Part shown: positions 1 to 8,447 of the stretch, in pieces
Layout: each line of letters begins with the position of its first letter
How positions within the stretch are numbered: position 1 is the stretch's first letter
Source: Gammaproteobacteria bacterium
GTDB taxonomy: Bacteria; Pseudomonadota; Gammaproteobacteria; Pseudomonadales; Halieaceae
Assembly (NCBI GenBank): GCA_030433415.1
Contig: JAUIMF010000028.1
Coordinates: 1 to 38,780, forward strand
Direction of reading: 5' to 3'
DNA length: 38,780 nt
Translations under genes and position numbers: made by a program
Notes under the pieces: generated by a model
The model's database searches: none
The model's input: the letters and a program-made list of their open reading frames with translations, nothing else
What the model was told of the DNA's origin: nothing

Positions 1-136
<136 letters not shown>

Positions 137-167
137 CCGCGCCGCCAACACCAGGAGAGCGAACCCC

Positions 168-1043
168 ATGGAAGCAATGCCCGATACCGCGCTTGAGACC
201 ATCGTCAACATTGACGAGGCCAATGCCGCTCGCTATCTCATCGAAGAATCCATGCAGCGCCCCGTGGTCATCGACTTCTGGGCGGACTGGTGTGGGCCCT
301 GCAAGACCCTCATGCCGATCCTTGAGAAGCTTGCCAACGAATATGCCGGCGCATTCCTGCTGGCCAAGGTCAACGCCGACGAGCAACAGATGATCGCCCA
401 GCAGTTTGGTGTGCGCAGCCTGCCGACGGTGATGGTCATGAAGGACGGCCAGCCCGTCGACGGTTTTGCCGGAGCCCAGCCCGAAACGGCAGTGCGTGAA
501 ATGCTGGAGAAGTTTTTGCCCTCGCCTTACGACGGCCTGCTGCAACAGGCCTCAGCGCTGCTCGAGGCGGGCGATGCGGCGGGAGCTGTTGGCGTGCTGC
601 GCACGGCCTACGAAGAAAGCGGTAAGCGCCACGATATTGCCATGGCTTATGTACACGCATTGATCGAGGCGCGGCGCCTCGATGACGCCCAGGCGATTCT
701 TGATGCGGTGGCGATGGTGGATCAGGATGCGCTGTACGAGCAACTCCGGGCACAGCTGGACATCGCCCGCGAAGCGGCGCGTTCCCCCGAACTCGTTGCC
801 CTTGAAGACAAGCTGCAGAGCGACCCGGACAACCTCGATCTTCGCGAACAGATCGCTGTGCAGTACAGTGCGGCGGGGCAGTATCGGGAGGCGCTTGAAA
901 GCCTGCTGCATATTCTGCGTACCGACGTGAACCACAAGGACGGCGCGACCAAAAAGGCCTTGCTCGATACCATCGCCTCGCTCGGCAAGGGCGATCCGCT
1001 GGCTGCGGAGTATCAGCGCAAGCTGTTCAGCCTGCTCTATTAA
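168..1043 (+). CDS. cnoX: CnoX/YbbN-type thioredoxin-TPR co-chaperone
   Basis: A 291-residue protein with an N-terminal thioredoxin fold (about residues 10-115) and a helical TPR-like C-terminal half. The redox motif WCGPC is intact (Cys42 and Cys45) and the cis-proline is Pro86 in RSLPTV. Family knowledge: YbbN/CnoX proteins are chaperedoxins that hold unfolded proteins, guard cysteines from over-oxidation and hand substrates to chaperones. The E. coli member lacks the canonical CxxC, so this one may have true thiol-disulfide activity. The ATG at 168 is preferred over upstream in-frame ATGs because AGGAGAG at 153-159 precedes it at good spacing and the upstream codons overlap dapB. A strong terminator follows. 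Confidence 0.9.
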   Translation: MEAMPDTALETIVNIDEANAARYLIEESMQRPVVIDFWADWCGPCKTLMPILEKLANEYAGAFLLAKVNADEQQMIAQQFGVRSLPTVMVMKDGQPVDGFAGAQPETAVREMLEKFLPSPYDGLLQQASALLEAGDAAGAVGVLRTAYEESGKRHDIAMAYVHALIEARRLDDAQAILDAVAMVDQDALYEQLRAQLDIAREAARSPELVALEDKLQSDPDNLDLREQIAVQYSAAGQYREALESLLHILRTDVNHKDGATKKALLDTIASLGKGDPLAAEYQRKLFSLLY

Positions 1044-1083
1044 AGCCTCCCCGGCGGCGTTTGGCCGCATTTATCAACGATAC

Positions 1084-1109
1084 AGCCCGCCTTTGCCGCG
1101 GGCTTTTTT
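1084..1109 (+). terminator. Rho-independent terminator after cnoX
   Basis: AGCCCGC (1084-1090) pairs perfectly with GCGGGCT (1098-1104) around a 7-base loop. A run of T follows immediately (1104-1109). It lies 40 bases after the cnoX stop, so it should end the dapB-cnoX transcript and isolate it from the acyl-CoA dehydrogenase genes. Confidence 0.9.
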
Positions 1110-1124
1110 GTGCGTGCGGTCTGC

Positions 1125-1153
1125 TTGTACCCGCCCCGAAACAACGCTAAAGT
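1125..1153 (+). promoter_or_regulatory. Possible sigma-70 promoter of the acyl-CoA dehydrogenase operon
   Basis: TTGTAC (1125-1130) and TAAAGT (1148-1153) are separated by exactly 17 bases. They lie between the cnoX terminator and the TTG start at 1264. Both boxes are imperfect, so this is only a candidate; the location is right, since a new transcript must start here after the terminator. It would leave a leader of about 100 bases. Confidence 0.3.
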
Positions 1154-1263
1154 ACTGCCGCTAGGAAAAACATACCCAATATTCAAAACTACGTCAGCCT
1201 GCGTTGCGGGGTTGGCCGTCTCATTCCTCCGGTTCCCCGGATACAGCAAGAGGAGCATGCGCT

Positions 1264-2442
1264 TTGGATACCAGTTTCTCCCCGGAAGATCTCGCTTTCA
1301 AAGAAGAGGTGGGCGCTTTTTTCGACGAGGCCTTCACCGATGATCTGCGGGCTCGCATCAAGGACCCCAAGGCCTACAAAGAGGCCATCGTCGAGTGGCA
1401 GAAGAAGCTCTACGAGAAAGGCTGGGTGGCGCCGAACTGGCCCGTCGAGCACGGCGGCACCGGCTGGACGCCCACGCAGAACTACATCTTCGACAGCGAA
1501 CGTTCGGCCCGTGGCATCCCCAATACGGTGCCCTTTGGCCTGAGCATGGTTGCGCCGGTGATCTACACCTTCGGCAACGACGAGCAGAAGCAGCGCTTCC
1601 TGCCCCGTATTCTTAAAAGTGAGGACTGGTGGTGTCAGGGCTACTCCGAGCCGGGCTCCGGTTCTGACCTCGCGTCACTGAAGACCAAGGCCGAGCTTGA
1701 TGGCGATCACTACGTGGTCAACGGCGCCAAGATCTGGACCACCTACGCCCAGCATGCGGATTGGATATTCTGCCTCGTGCGCACCAGCAACGAAGGTAAG
1801 AAGCAGAACGGCATCAGCTTTCTGCTCATTGATATGCACTCCGAGGGCATCAAGGTGAATCCCATCGAGAGCATTGATAACCACCACAGCCTGAACGAAG
1901 TGGAATTCAATAACGTGCGCGTGCCCGTTGCGAATCTCATCGGTGAGCAGGACAAGGGCTGGACCTACGCCAAGGCGCTGCTGGCCCATGAGCGCACGGG
2001 TATTGCCGATGTGGCCGGTTCAAAGCGCGGCATTCGCGAAGTTCGCCAGCTCGCCGAGCGAGAGGTGAACGGCGGCAAGCGGCTGATCGATGACCCTCTG
2101 TTCCAGAAGCGCCTATCTGACGTCGAAATCGAATTGATGGCGCTGGAGTTCACGGACCTGCGTGTACTGTCCCAGGTCGCCACGGGCGGTGCTCCCGGCG
2201 CTGAATCGTCCCTGCTCAAGATCAAGGGCACCGAGATTCAGCAGGCAGTGCAGACCCTGGCGATGATGGTGGCCGCGCACTATCAGGGCGTTCTGCCCAC
2301 CGACATCGACAGCGATGTGCTGGGTAACGATTTTGGTATGGCCGCCCGTCGCTCGTACATGTACGGCCGCGCCGCCACGGTGTACGGCGGCTCCAACGAG
2401 ATCCAGAAGAACATTATTGCCAAGGCCGTCCTGGGCCTTTGA
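1264..2442 (+). CDS. Acyl-CoA dehydrogenase family protein, first of an adjacent pair
   Basis: A 392-residue FAD-dependent acyl-CoA dehydrogenase. The N-terminal helical domain starts at FSPEDLAFKEEV. The middle domain carries QGYSEPGSGSDLASL, the conserved FAD-contact loop, and the C-terminal helices end in VYGGSNEIQKNIIAKAVLGL. These enzymes introduce the alpha-beta double bond in acyl-CoA beta-oxidation and pass electrons to ETF. At the usual catalytic-base position of medium-chain enzymes (the YEGT motif) this protein has YGGS. The start is TTG at 1264, with AGGAG at 1251-1255 eight bases upstream; the ATG at 1257 is out of frame and upstream codons look non-coding. A second dehydrogenase follows after 24 bases, suggesting a heteromeric enzyme. 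Substrate unknown. Confidence 0.92.
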   Translation: MDTSFSPEDLAFKEEVGAFFDEAFTDDLRARIKDPKAYKEAIVEWQKKLYEKGWVAPNWPVEHGGTGWTPTQNYIFDSERSARGIPNTVPFGLSMVAPVIYTFGNDEQKQRFLPRILKSEDWWCQGYSEPGSGSDLASLKTKAELDGDHYVVNGAKIWTTYAQHADWIFCLVRTSNEGKKQNGISFLLIDMHSEGIKVNPIESIDNHHSLNEVEFNNVRVPVANLIGEQDKGWTYAKALLAHERTGIADVAGSKRGIREVRQLAEREVNGGKRLIDDPLFQKRLSDVEIELMALEFTDLRVLSQVATGGAPGAESSLLKIKGTEIQQAVQTLAMMVAAHYQGVLPTDIDSDVLGNDFGMAARRSYMYGRAATVYGGSNEIQKNIIAKAVLGL

Positions 2443-2466
2443 TCGCGGGACAGCGGGAGACAACAC

Positions 2467-3642
2467 ATGAACTTTGATTTTTCAGAAGAGCAAACCATGT
2501 TGCGCGACAGCGTCGCGCGCTTTGTGCAGGACGATTACGACTTTGATACCCGTCGCGCGATCGTGGCGTCGGACGAGGGTATCAACCGCCAGAACTGGCA
2601 GACCTTTGCGGAACTGGGCTGGCTGAGCGTGCCCTTCGGCGAAGACCACGGCGGTTTTGGGGGCGGCCCCGTTGACCTGATGGTCATGATGGAGGAGTTC
2701 GGCAAGGGGCTGGTGGTCGAGCCGTATTTTGCGACCGTCGTGCTTTTTGGCGGCCTGCTTCGCGCCGCGGGCAATGAGGCGCAGCAAGCCAGCCATATTC
2801 CCTCGATCATCGACGGCAGTGTGCTCGGTGCGTTTGCGTATCTTGAGCGCCAGAGCCGCTATGAAATCACCGACGTAGCGACCCGTGCCGTGGCGGATGG
2901 CGACGGTTTTGTTCTCAATGGCGAAAAGGTCGCGGTGGCCAACGGTGCCAACGCCGATGTGCTGATTGTGTCGGCGCGAAGCTCCGGTGAGCAGTATGAT
3001 GCCAGTGGTATAAGCCTGTTTATTGTGCCGGCCGATGCTGAGGGCGTTGAGCGTGTCAGCTACCGTATGATGGACGGGCAGGTCGTGGCGAATGTGGTAC
3101 TTCGTGACGTGCGCGTCGGGGCCGATGCTCTGCTGGGCGAACTGGGTGGCGGCTACGCAGCCATCGATCGTGTTGTTCAGGAAGCGCTCGTGGCCCTGGG
3201 GGCAGAGGCCCTCGGCATTATGGGCCAGCTCAATGCCAAGACCCTTGAATACACCAAGACCCGCGAGCAGTTCGGGGTGGCCATCGGTAGTTTTCAGGCA
3301 TTGCAGCACCGTATGGTGGATACGTTCATGTCCTATGAGCAGGCCAAATCCATGGTGTATCGCGCGGTCTGCGCTCTGGAAAACGGTGATGACGATGCCC
3401 GGCGTGTTATTCATGCCATGAAAGTCATGATCGAGAACTGTGGTCGCCACATTTTTGAAGAGGCGATTCAGTTACATGGTGGTATGGGCCTTACCGATGA
3501 ACTGGATATTGGCCACTACGCCAAGCGACTGATGATGATCAACGCCACCCTGGGCGATGGCGATTATCACCAGGCGGCGTTCAGTGCCCTCAGCTACGGT
3601 GGTGGGCACAGCACAGTAGCCAGCATCAGCGACGCCGCGTAA
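2467..3642 (+). CDS. Acyl-CoA dehydrogenase family protein, second of an adjacent pair
   Basis: A 391-residue acyl-CoA dehydrogenase homologue, divergent from its upstream neighbour. It starts MNFDFSEEQTMLRDSV, typical of the family. The C-terminal region contains EYTKTREQFGVAIGSFQALQHR and QLHGGMGLTDELDIGHYAKRL, the usual FAD and CoA-side segments. No YEGT-like catalytic glutamate motif is visible near the C-terminus. The order long-type then short-type subunit resembles two-gene dehydrogenases that assemble as alpha2-beta2 tetramers, known for steroid side chains and other bulky acyl-CoAs. The ATG at 2467 is preceded by GGGAGA. A strong terminator follows at 3659, so the SDR gene behind it may be reached only by read-through. 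Confidence 0.92.
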   Translation: MNFDFSEEQTMLRDSVARFVQDDYDFDTRRAIVASDEGINRQNWQTFAELGWLSVPFGEDHGGFGGGPVDLMVMMEEFGKGLVVEPYFATVVLFGGLLRAAGNEAQQASHIPSIIDGSVLGAFAYLERQSRYEITDVATRAVADGDGFVLNGEKVAVANGANADVLIVSARSSGEQYDASGISLFIVPADAEGVERVSYRMMDGQVVANVVLRDVRVGADALLGELGGGYAAIDRVVQEALVALGAEALGIMGQLNAKTLEYTKTREQFGVAIGSFQALQHRMVDTFMSYEQAKSMVYRAVCALENGDDDARRVIHAMKVMIENCGRHIFEEAIQLHGGMGLTDELDIGHYAKRLMMINATLGDGDYHQAAFSALSYGGGHSTVASISDAA

Positions 3643-3658
3643 GCTTGCGGTGTATCCG

Positions 3659-3683
3659 AAGGCCCCCGGTTGGGGGCCTTTTT
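3659..3683 (+). terminator. Rho-independent terminator between the dehydrogenase pair and the SDR gene
   Basis: AAGGCCCCC (3659-3667) and GGGGGCCTT (3672-3680) form a perfect 9-bp stem with loop GGTT, followed by a T run to 3683. It ends only 17 bases before the SDR start codon at 3701. It may attenuate rather than fully separate the two transcription units. Confidence 0.85.
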
Positions 3684-3700
3684 GCATGGGGAGAAAAAAC

Positions 3701-4492
3701 ATGGACCTGAAAAATAAAGTGGTCGTGGTCACCGGCGGTGGCAACGGTATTGGCAAGGCGCTGTGCGAACGGTTTGCCGCGGAAGGTGCCCGGCATGTCG
3801 CCGTGGTGGACCTTGAGCTTGACGCGGCGCAGGCCGTCGCCGCAACGCTCGATGGCAGTGCTCATCAGGTCGATGTTCGCGACGAGTCTCAGATCGCTGC
3901 CATGGTTGCAACCGTGGAACGTGAACAGGGCCGGATCGATCTCTTTTGCTCTAACGCGGGCATTATCAAGACGGATGCGCCCCAGTGGTGGGCCACGTCA
4001 GCCAGCAATGACGTCTGGGCCGCCATGTGGGACATTCATGTGATGAGCCACGTCTGGGCCGCGCGCGCCTGTCTGCCAGCGATGATCGAGCGCGGTGAAG
4101 GGTATTTTTTAAATACGGCATCGGCGGCGGGTCTGCTGAATCAGGTGGGTGATGCCGCTTATTCAACCACCAAGCATGCGGCCGTTGGATTCGCGGAAGC
4201 CCTGGCCATTACCCATGGTGATGATGGCATCAAGGTGTCATGCCTGTGCCCCCAGGCAGTGGCAACCCGCATGATTGGTGCTGTCGAGGACGGGGGCACG
4301 GCGGGCGTCGACGGCGTACTGAGTCCCGTCGATGTTGCCGAGGCCGTCGTGCGGGGGCTTGAGAGTGAGCAGTTCCTGATACTGCCCCACGCAGAGGTGC
4401 AGGCTTATCGCGAACGCAAGACCGCGGACTACGACCGCTGGATCGGCGGCATGCGTAAATTGCGTCGGCAATTCGGCAACCCTAAACTCTAG
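3701..4492 (+). CDS. Short-chain dehydrogenase/reductase (SDR)
   Basis: A 263-residue classical SDR with a Rossmann fold. Visible motifs are the cofactor loop TGGGNGIG (residues 11-18), the NAG of strand 4 (NAGII near 85), Ser141 and the YxxxK pair Tyr154/Lys158. Asp37 at the end of the second strand (VVDLEL) suggests NAD(H) rather than NADP(H). The protein would oxidise or reduce an alcohol/ketone group; position behind two acyl-CoA dehydrogenases suggests a lipid or alkanol-derived substrate, which is inference. Start ATG at 3701 is backed by GGGGAG at 3688-3693; upstream in-frame codons run through the terminator and are rejected. aceK follows after 27 bases. Confidence 0.92.
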   Translation: MDLKNKVVVVTGGGNGIGKALCERFAAEGARHVAVVDLELDAAQAVAATLDGSAHQVDVRDESQIAAMVATVEREQGRIDLFCSNAGIIKTDAPQWWATSASNDVWAAMWDIHVMSHVWAARACLPAMIERGEGYFLNTASAAGLLNQVGDAAYSTTKHAAVGFAEALAITHGDDGIKVSCLCPQAVATRMIGAVEDGGTAGVDGVLSPVDVAEAVVRGLESEQFLILPHAEVQAYRERKTADYDRWIGGMRKLRRQFGNPKL

Positions 4493-4519
4493 GCCTTTGC
4501 GCCTGTTTCGGAGGTCGGT

Positions 4520-6265
4520 GTGGAAAGACGCGAACGCTTCGCGCGCATCATTCTCAATGGGTTCGAGTCCTATTTTGCCGAGTTCCAGAACATCACCCTG
4601 GGTGCCCGCACGCGCTTTGAAAACGCCGACTGGCTGGGAATGCACGCAGCGGGTACCGAGCGCATCGATCTCTACAAGCGGAAGCTCTCGGCCGTGCTGG
4701 GCACGGTCAAGCTGGTTGCTGGCGAAGACCTGCAGAATTTTGACTTCTGGCGCGATACGCGCCGCATCTACGCGGGCCTGATCCGCAATCACAATAATTT
4801 TGAGATTGCCGAGACCTTCTATAACTCGGTGTACAACGCGGTTTTTGAGCACCGGCAGGTACGTAACGATTACGTCTTTGTGTTCTCGTCCCAGGGTGAT
4901 ATTCCCCTGGCGGACAGCACCCTGGTGTTGCGTCACTACAAGGTAGACAAGGGAGTCGGTTCGACGCTGCGCCAACTTCTGGATGATTACCGGCTGAACA
5001 TTCCCTACGAAGATGTGGAGCGGGACATTGGCTTTATCAAAGAGGCGGTTGATCGAGAACTGAACTCGGCACCAAATTTCACCCTTGATCCCGACGACAT
5101 TCGGCTCGAAGTACTCACCAATCATTTTTACCGCAATAAGGGCGCTTACGTTGTTGGGCGCATACTTTCGGGACAGGATCAGGTCCCCTTTGTCTTGCCG
5201 ATCCTGCATACAGAGAACGGCAGCGTGTATGTCGATACGGTGCTCTTCGGCTCTGACATGGTCAGTGTGGTGTTCAGTTTTACGCGCTCGTATTTCATGA
5301 TCGATGCGACGATTCCGTCGCAGTACGTGCTGTTTCTGGCGAAGCTTATGCCGGCAAAGCCGATCTCTGAAATCTACAACTGCATGGGCTTTAACAAACA
5401 CGGCAAAACCTATTTTCACCGCAATGCCGTGCGGCACATGGAGTCCACGACGGACAAGTTCGAAATCGCGCCGGGTATTAAAGGCATGGTGATGAGCGTA
5501 TTTACGCTTGAGTCCTACCCGTTTGTGTTCAAGATCATTAAGGACCGCTTTACGCCACCCAAGGAAGTCACCCGTGATGAGGTGATGGAGAAATACCGTC
5601 TGGTAAAACGCGCCGATCGCGCCGGGCGTATGGCAGACACGCAGGAGTTCACCAACCTGGCCTTCGCCCGGGACCGATTCTCGGATGAGTTGATGGAAGA
5701 ATTGATGACGGTAGCCCCCTCGCAGATCTCGGAGCAGGGCAAGGCGCTGGTGATCGGTCACCTGTATGTAGAGCGGCGCATGACGCCTTTGAATCTGTTT
5801 TTGCAGGACGCCAGTGATGAAGCGCTGAAATCGGCAATGATCGAGTACGGCAACGCCATCAAGGAACTGGCGGCGGCGAATATTTTTCCCGGCGATATGC
5901 TTCTCAAGAACTTTGGTGTGACCCGTCACGGTCGCGTGGTGTTCTACGACTACGACGAGATCGTGCCGCTGCTGGACTGCAACTTTCGTCGCATTCCTGA
6001 GCCCCGCAACGAAATGGAAGAGATGGCGAGCAAGCCGTGGTACACCGTCGGTCCCAACGATATTTTTCCAGAAGAGTTCCGGTTGTTCTTTTCGGGCAAC
6101 CAACGGGCTCGCAAGGCCTTTGACGATCGCCATTCCGATCTTTATGAAGCGTCGTTCTGGCAGTCTCTGCAGGAGCAGATTCGCTCGGGTTATGTCGAAT
6201 CCTTTTACCCCTATCGTCGCCGCCTGCGTTTTCCGCGGGAAGAGGCGGCCCAACGGAGAGCCTGA
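4520..6265 (+). CDS. aceK: Isocitrate dehydrogenase kinase/phosphatase
   Basis: A 581-residue AceK, full length for the family. It reversibly phosphorylates isocitrate dehydrogenase and so divides carbon between the TCA cycle and the glyoxylate shunt during growth on acetate or fatty acids. Visible are the nucleotide-loop segment APGIKGMVMSVF (about residues 316-327), the lysine-bearing strand FVFKIIKDRF, GDMLLKNFGVTRHGRVVF and the acidic DYDE at 477-480, all typical of the bifunctional kinase/phosphatase domain; the first 300 residues form the regulatory domain. The start is GTG at 4520, preceded by GGAGG (4510-4514). It follows the SDR gene closely and overlaps the next gene by one base, so it looks like part of the lipid-use operon. 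Confidence 0.95.
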   Translation: MERRERFARIILNGFESYFAEFQNITLGARTRFENADWLGMHAAGTERIDLYKRKLSAVLGTVKLVAGEDLQNFDFWRDTRRIYAGLIRNHNNFEIAETFYNSVYNAVFEHRQVRNDYVFVFSSQGDIPLADSTLVLRHYKVDKGVGSTLRQLLDDYRLNIPYEDVERDIGFIKEAVDRELNSAPNFTLDPDDIRLEVLTNHFYRNKGAYVVGRILSGQDQVPFVLPILHTENGSVYVDTVLFGSDMVSVVFSFTRSYFMIDATIPSQYVLFLAKLMPAKPISEIYNCMGFNKHGKTYFHRNAVRHMESTTDKFEIAPGIKGMVMSVFTLESYPFVFKIIKDRFTPPKEVTRDEVMEKYRLVKRADRAGRMADTQEFTNLAFARDRFSDELMEELMTVAPSQISEQGKALVIGHLYVERRMTPLNLFLQDASDEALKSAMIEYGNAIKELAAANIFPGDMLLKNFGVTRHGRVVFYDYDEIVPLLDCNFRRIPEPRNEMEEMASKPWYTVGPNDIFPEEFRLFFSGNQRARKAFDDRHSDLYEASFWQSLQEQIRSGYVESFYPYRRRLRFPREEAAQRRA

Positions 6266-6972
6266 TGGCTACGATTTATCTTATTCGCCACGGTCAGGCG
6301 TCCTTTGGTGCCGATAACTACGACTGTCTGTCGGAGCTTGGACGGCGCCAGGCGCAGATCACGGGGGAGTATCTGGCGCGCATTGGTGTGCGCTTTGATG
6401 CGGCTTACGCCGGTACGCTGGAGCGGCAGCGGGACACGGCCAGCCTGGCACTCGCCGCCCAGGCAGCCGCGCCGGAGCTTTGCATCGACGCGCGCCTGGA
6501 TGAGGTGCGTAACGACGAGCAGATTGAGTACCTGCTGCCGAAGGTCATGGAATCACGTCCGGAACTTCGCGCGATCGTCGACCAGGGCCTGAACTCCAGC
6601 AAGCGGTTTCAGAAGGCCATCGAGGCGGTGTTCAATTACTGGGTGTCGCCCGAGTGCGATGATCCCCGTATTCAGAGCTGGGCAGAATACTCGGGCCAGG
6701 TTCAGGCCATGCTCAGCGACATCATACGTGAGCAGGGTGCAGGTAAAACCGTGGGCGTGTTTACCTCGGGCGGGACCATCGCGGTGATGGTCGCGGCGGT
6801 ACTGGGTCTGCCCGGGTCGGGTACGTATCAGTTTTACGAGCCGATGTTCAATTGTTCGGTGACGCAGTTGTTTTACAGTGCCGAACGCGTGTCGCTGTCT
6901 TCGTTTAATGATTGCTCGTTTTTACGCCAGCTCAGCACGGACCTTGGCGAGCAACTCGTCACCTACCGGTGA
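6265..6972 (+). CDS. Histidine phosphatase superfamily protein with altered second active-site position
   Basis: A 235-residue member of the phosphoglycerate-mutase-like superfamily. The phospho-acceptor motif LIRHGQA is intact (His9). The usual second catalytic histidine, normally in a THGG motif, is replaced by serine: the segment reads VFTSGGTIAV with Ser168. This may mark a distinct subfamily with different chemistry or reduced activity. Its start ATG shares one base with the aceK stop (TGATG), and it overlaps the next phosphatase gene by four bases (GTGA), so the three are probably translationally coupled. Substrate unknown; the tight link to aceK hints at central carbon or acyl metabolism but does not prove it. 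Confidence 0.85.
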   Translation: MATIYLIRHGQASFGADNYDCLSELGRRQAQITGEYLARIGVRFDAAYAGTLERQRDTASLALAAQAAAPELCIDARLDEVRNDEQIEYLLPKVMESRPELRAIVDQGLNSSKRFQKAIEAVFNYWVSPECDDPRIQSWAEYSGQVQAMLSDIIREQGAGKTVGVFTSGGTIAVMVAAVLGLPGSGTYQFYEPMFNCSVTQLFYSAERVSLSSFNDCSFLRQLSTDLGEQLVTYR

Positions 6973-7532
6973 GTTCCGAGTCGAAACGTATCTACCTGGT
7001 CCGTCACGGCGAAGCCGCAGCAAGCTGGGGCCAGAGTGCGGACCCCGGACTTTCGGAGCTTGGCCGCGAGCAGGCGCAACAGGCGGCGCGTGACTTGCAG
7101 AGTTGTGTCGATGCAAACGCGACACTCATATCGAGCCCGTTGCAGCGGGCACAGCAAACGGCCGAGCCGCTGGCTTTGGCCCTGGGCCTGGACTGTCGGA
7201 TTGATACGCGCTTTCGCGAAATCCCGTCGCCAGTGCCGCTGGAGGAGCGCCAGGCCTGGCTGCGGAATTTTATGACAGGGCAGTGGAGTGATCAGGGCGA
7301 GGATCTCGTCGCATGGCGTTCAGGTATTCAGACGGCGCTTGCTGAGCTGCCAGCAGCGGCGGTGGTGTTTACGCATTTTCTGGTGCTCAACACCATCGTC
7401 GGAGCTGTTCAGGATCGGGATGAGACCCTGGTGTTCTGGCCCGCCAATGCTTCCATAACAGAGCTGGAGTGGACGCCAGCGGGATACCGCGTGGTGCGAC
7501 TCGGCGAACAGATGACATCACACATCAACTAA
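6969..7532 (+). CDS. Histidine phosphatase superfamily protein (phosphoglycerate mutase-like)
   Basis: A 187-residue phosphoglycerate-mutase-like protein. It begins MSSESKRIYLVRHGEA with the catalytic RHG histidine at residue 13. It has the second-half arginine motif SSPLQRAQQTAEPL and keeps a histidine in VVFTHFLVLN, so unlike its upstream neighbour it has both expected histidines. The GTG at 6969 is chosen because it overlaps the preceding stop in a GTGA arrangement and gives a start just before the first strand; the ATG at 6912 would add residues from inside the upstream gene. It is a small phosphomonoesterase of unknown substrate, ending 33 bases from the convergent tesB stop. Confidence 0.85.
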   Translation: MSSESKRIYLVRHGEAAASWGQSADPGLSELGREQAQQAARDLQSCVDANATLISSPLQRAQQTAEPLALALGLDCRIDTRFREIPSPVPLEERQAWLRNFMTGQWSDQGEDLVAWRSGIQTALAELPAAAVVFTHFLVLNTIVGAVQDRDETLVFWPANASITELEWTPAGYRVVRLGEQMTSHIN

Positions 7533-7565
7533 CCATTGCCCTTGGCGGGGGCTACCGCGGCAAAA

Positions 7566-8426
7566 TCAGGACCGGTCAGGTCGCTTGCGCATCAATACTT
7601 CCTGGGCCGTAGAGGCAACGAGCCGCCCGGACTGATCGAAGAACTGCCCACGACTGAAGCCGCGACCGCCTCCGGCATTGGGGCTGTCCATGGTGTACAG
7701 AAGATATTCATCTGCCCGTCCGGGACGGTGGAACCATATGGCATGGTCAAGACTCGCGGCTTGAATCTGCTTGCTCATGGCAGTGTAAGGATGAGGCAGT
7801 AACGCCGCGCCCAGCAGCGCAAAATCCGAGATAAACGCGATAAGCGTCTGGTGTCGATTCGGGTCATCGCCAATCTGCCCCGGCACCCGAAACCACATGT
7901 GCGTTACCGGGTCTTCGGGCTGGGGGTCCAGATAGTCGCGGCGGTTGACGACACGCCGTTCCAGGGCGCCGGTGAGCGGGGGATCGAAACGCCCTGGATA
8001 TTTCTGGGCCATGTCCTGCCAGTAGTCGAAATCAGTCTGGAGCGTTTCTGGCGCGGGTACGTCGGGCATCTCGGCCTGGTGTTCCAGGCCGTCTTCGTCA
8101 ATCTGATAGGACACGGAGGTAATGAATATGGGTTTGCCATCCTGCTTGGCAACTACTCGACGCGTCGCGAAGCTGCGCCCATCGCGCGTGGGGTCCACTT
8201 CGAACACGATTTGTTTTTTGGGGTCACCGGGGCGCAGAAAGTTGGCGTGCATCGAGTGGGCGATGCGGTCACCTTCGATGGATCGATTCGCGGCATTCAG
8301 ACTCTGGGCGAGGACCTGGCCACCGAAGATGCGCCGGGGGCGTTCCGGTGAGTTGCCGGTGAACAGGTAGGTGTCGACGCGATTGACTTCGAGGTAAGCC
8401 AGAAGCTCTTCGAGGAGTTCGCTCAT
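7566..8426 (-). CDS. tesB: Acyl-CoA thioesterase II
   Basis: A 286-residue double-hotdog thioesterase that hydrolyses acyl-CoA to free fatty acid and CoA. It shows IFGGQVLAQSL near residue 35, HANFLRPGDP in the first hotdog, and LDHAIWFHRP followed by DSPNAGGGRGFSRGQ in the second; the last two are strong TesB signatures. Length matches the family (about 285-290). ATG at 8424-8426 is preceded on the minus strand by AAGGACA. It lies 21 bases downstream of the double TetR gene on the same strand, so the regulator and thioesterase are probably one operon, consistent with control by an acyl-CoA or fatty acid signal. Confidence 0.95.
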   Translation of the reverse strand: MSELLEELLAYLEVNRVDTYLFTGNSPERPRRIFGGQVLAQSLNAANRSIEGDRIAHSMHANFLRPGDPKKQIVFEVDPTRDGRSFATRRVVAKQDGKPIFITSVSYQIDEDGLEHQAEMPDVPAPETLQTDFDYWQDMAQKYPGRFDPPLTGALERRVVNRRDYLDPQPEDPVTHMWFRVPGQIGDDPNRHQTLIAFISDFALLGAALLPHPYTAMSKQIQAASLDHAIWFHRPGRADEYLLYTMDSPNAGGGRGFSRGQFFDQSGRLVASTAQEVLMRKRPDRS

Positions 8427-8447
8427 TGAATGGTGTCCTTGTGGGGT

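Noticed and set aside
2482..3450. 322-codon minus-strand open frame opposite the second acyl-CoA dehydrogenase
   Set aside because: No family features; explained by codon bias of the real gene.
4238..6253. 671-codon minus-strand open frame opposite aceK
   Set aside because: It is the antisense shadow of a G+C-rich gene; aceK itself is unmistakable and full length.
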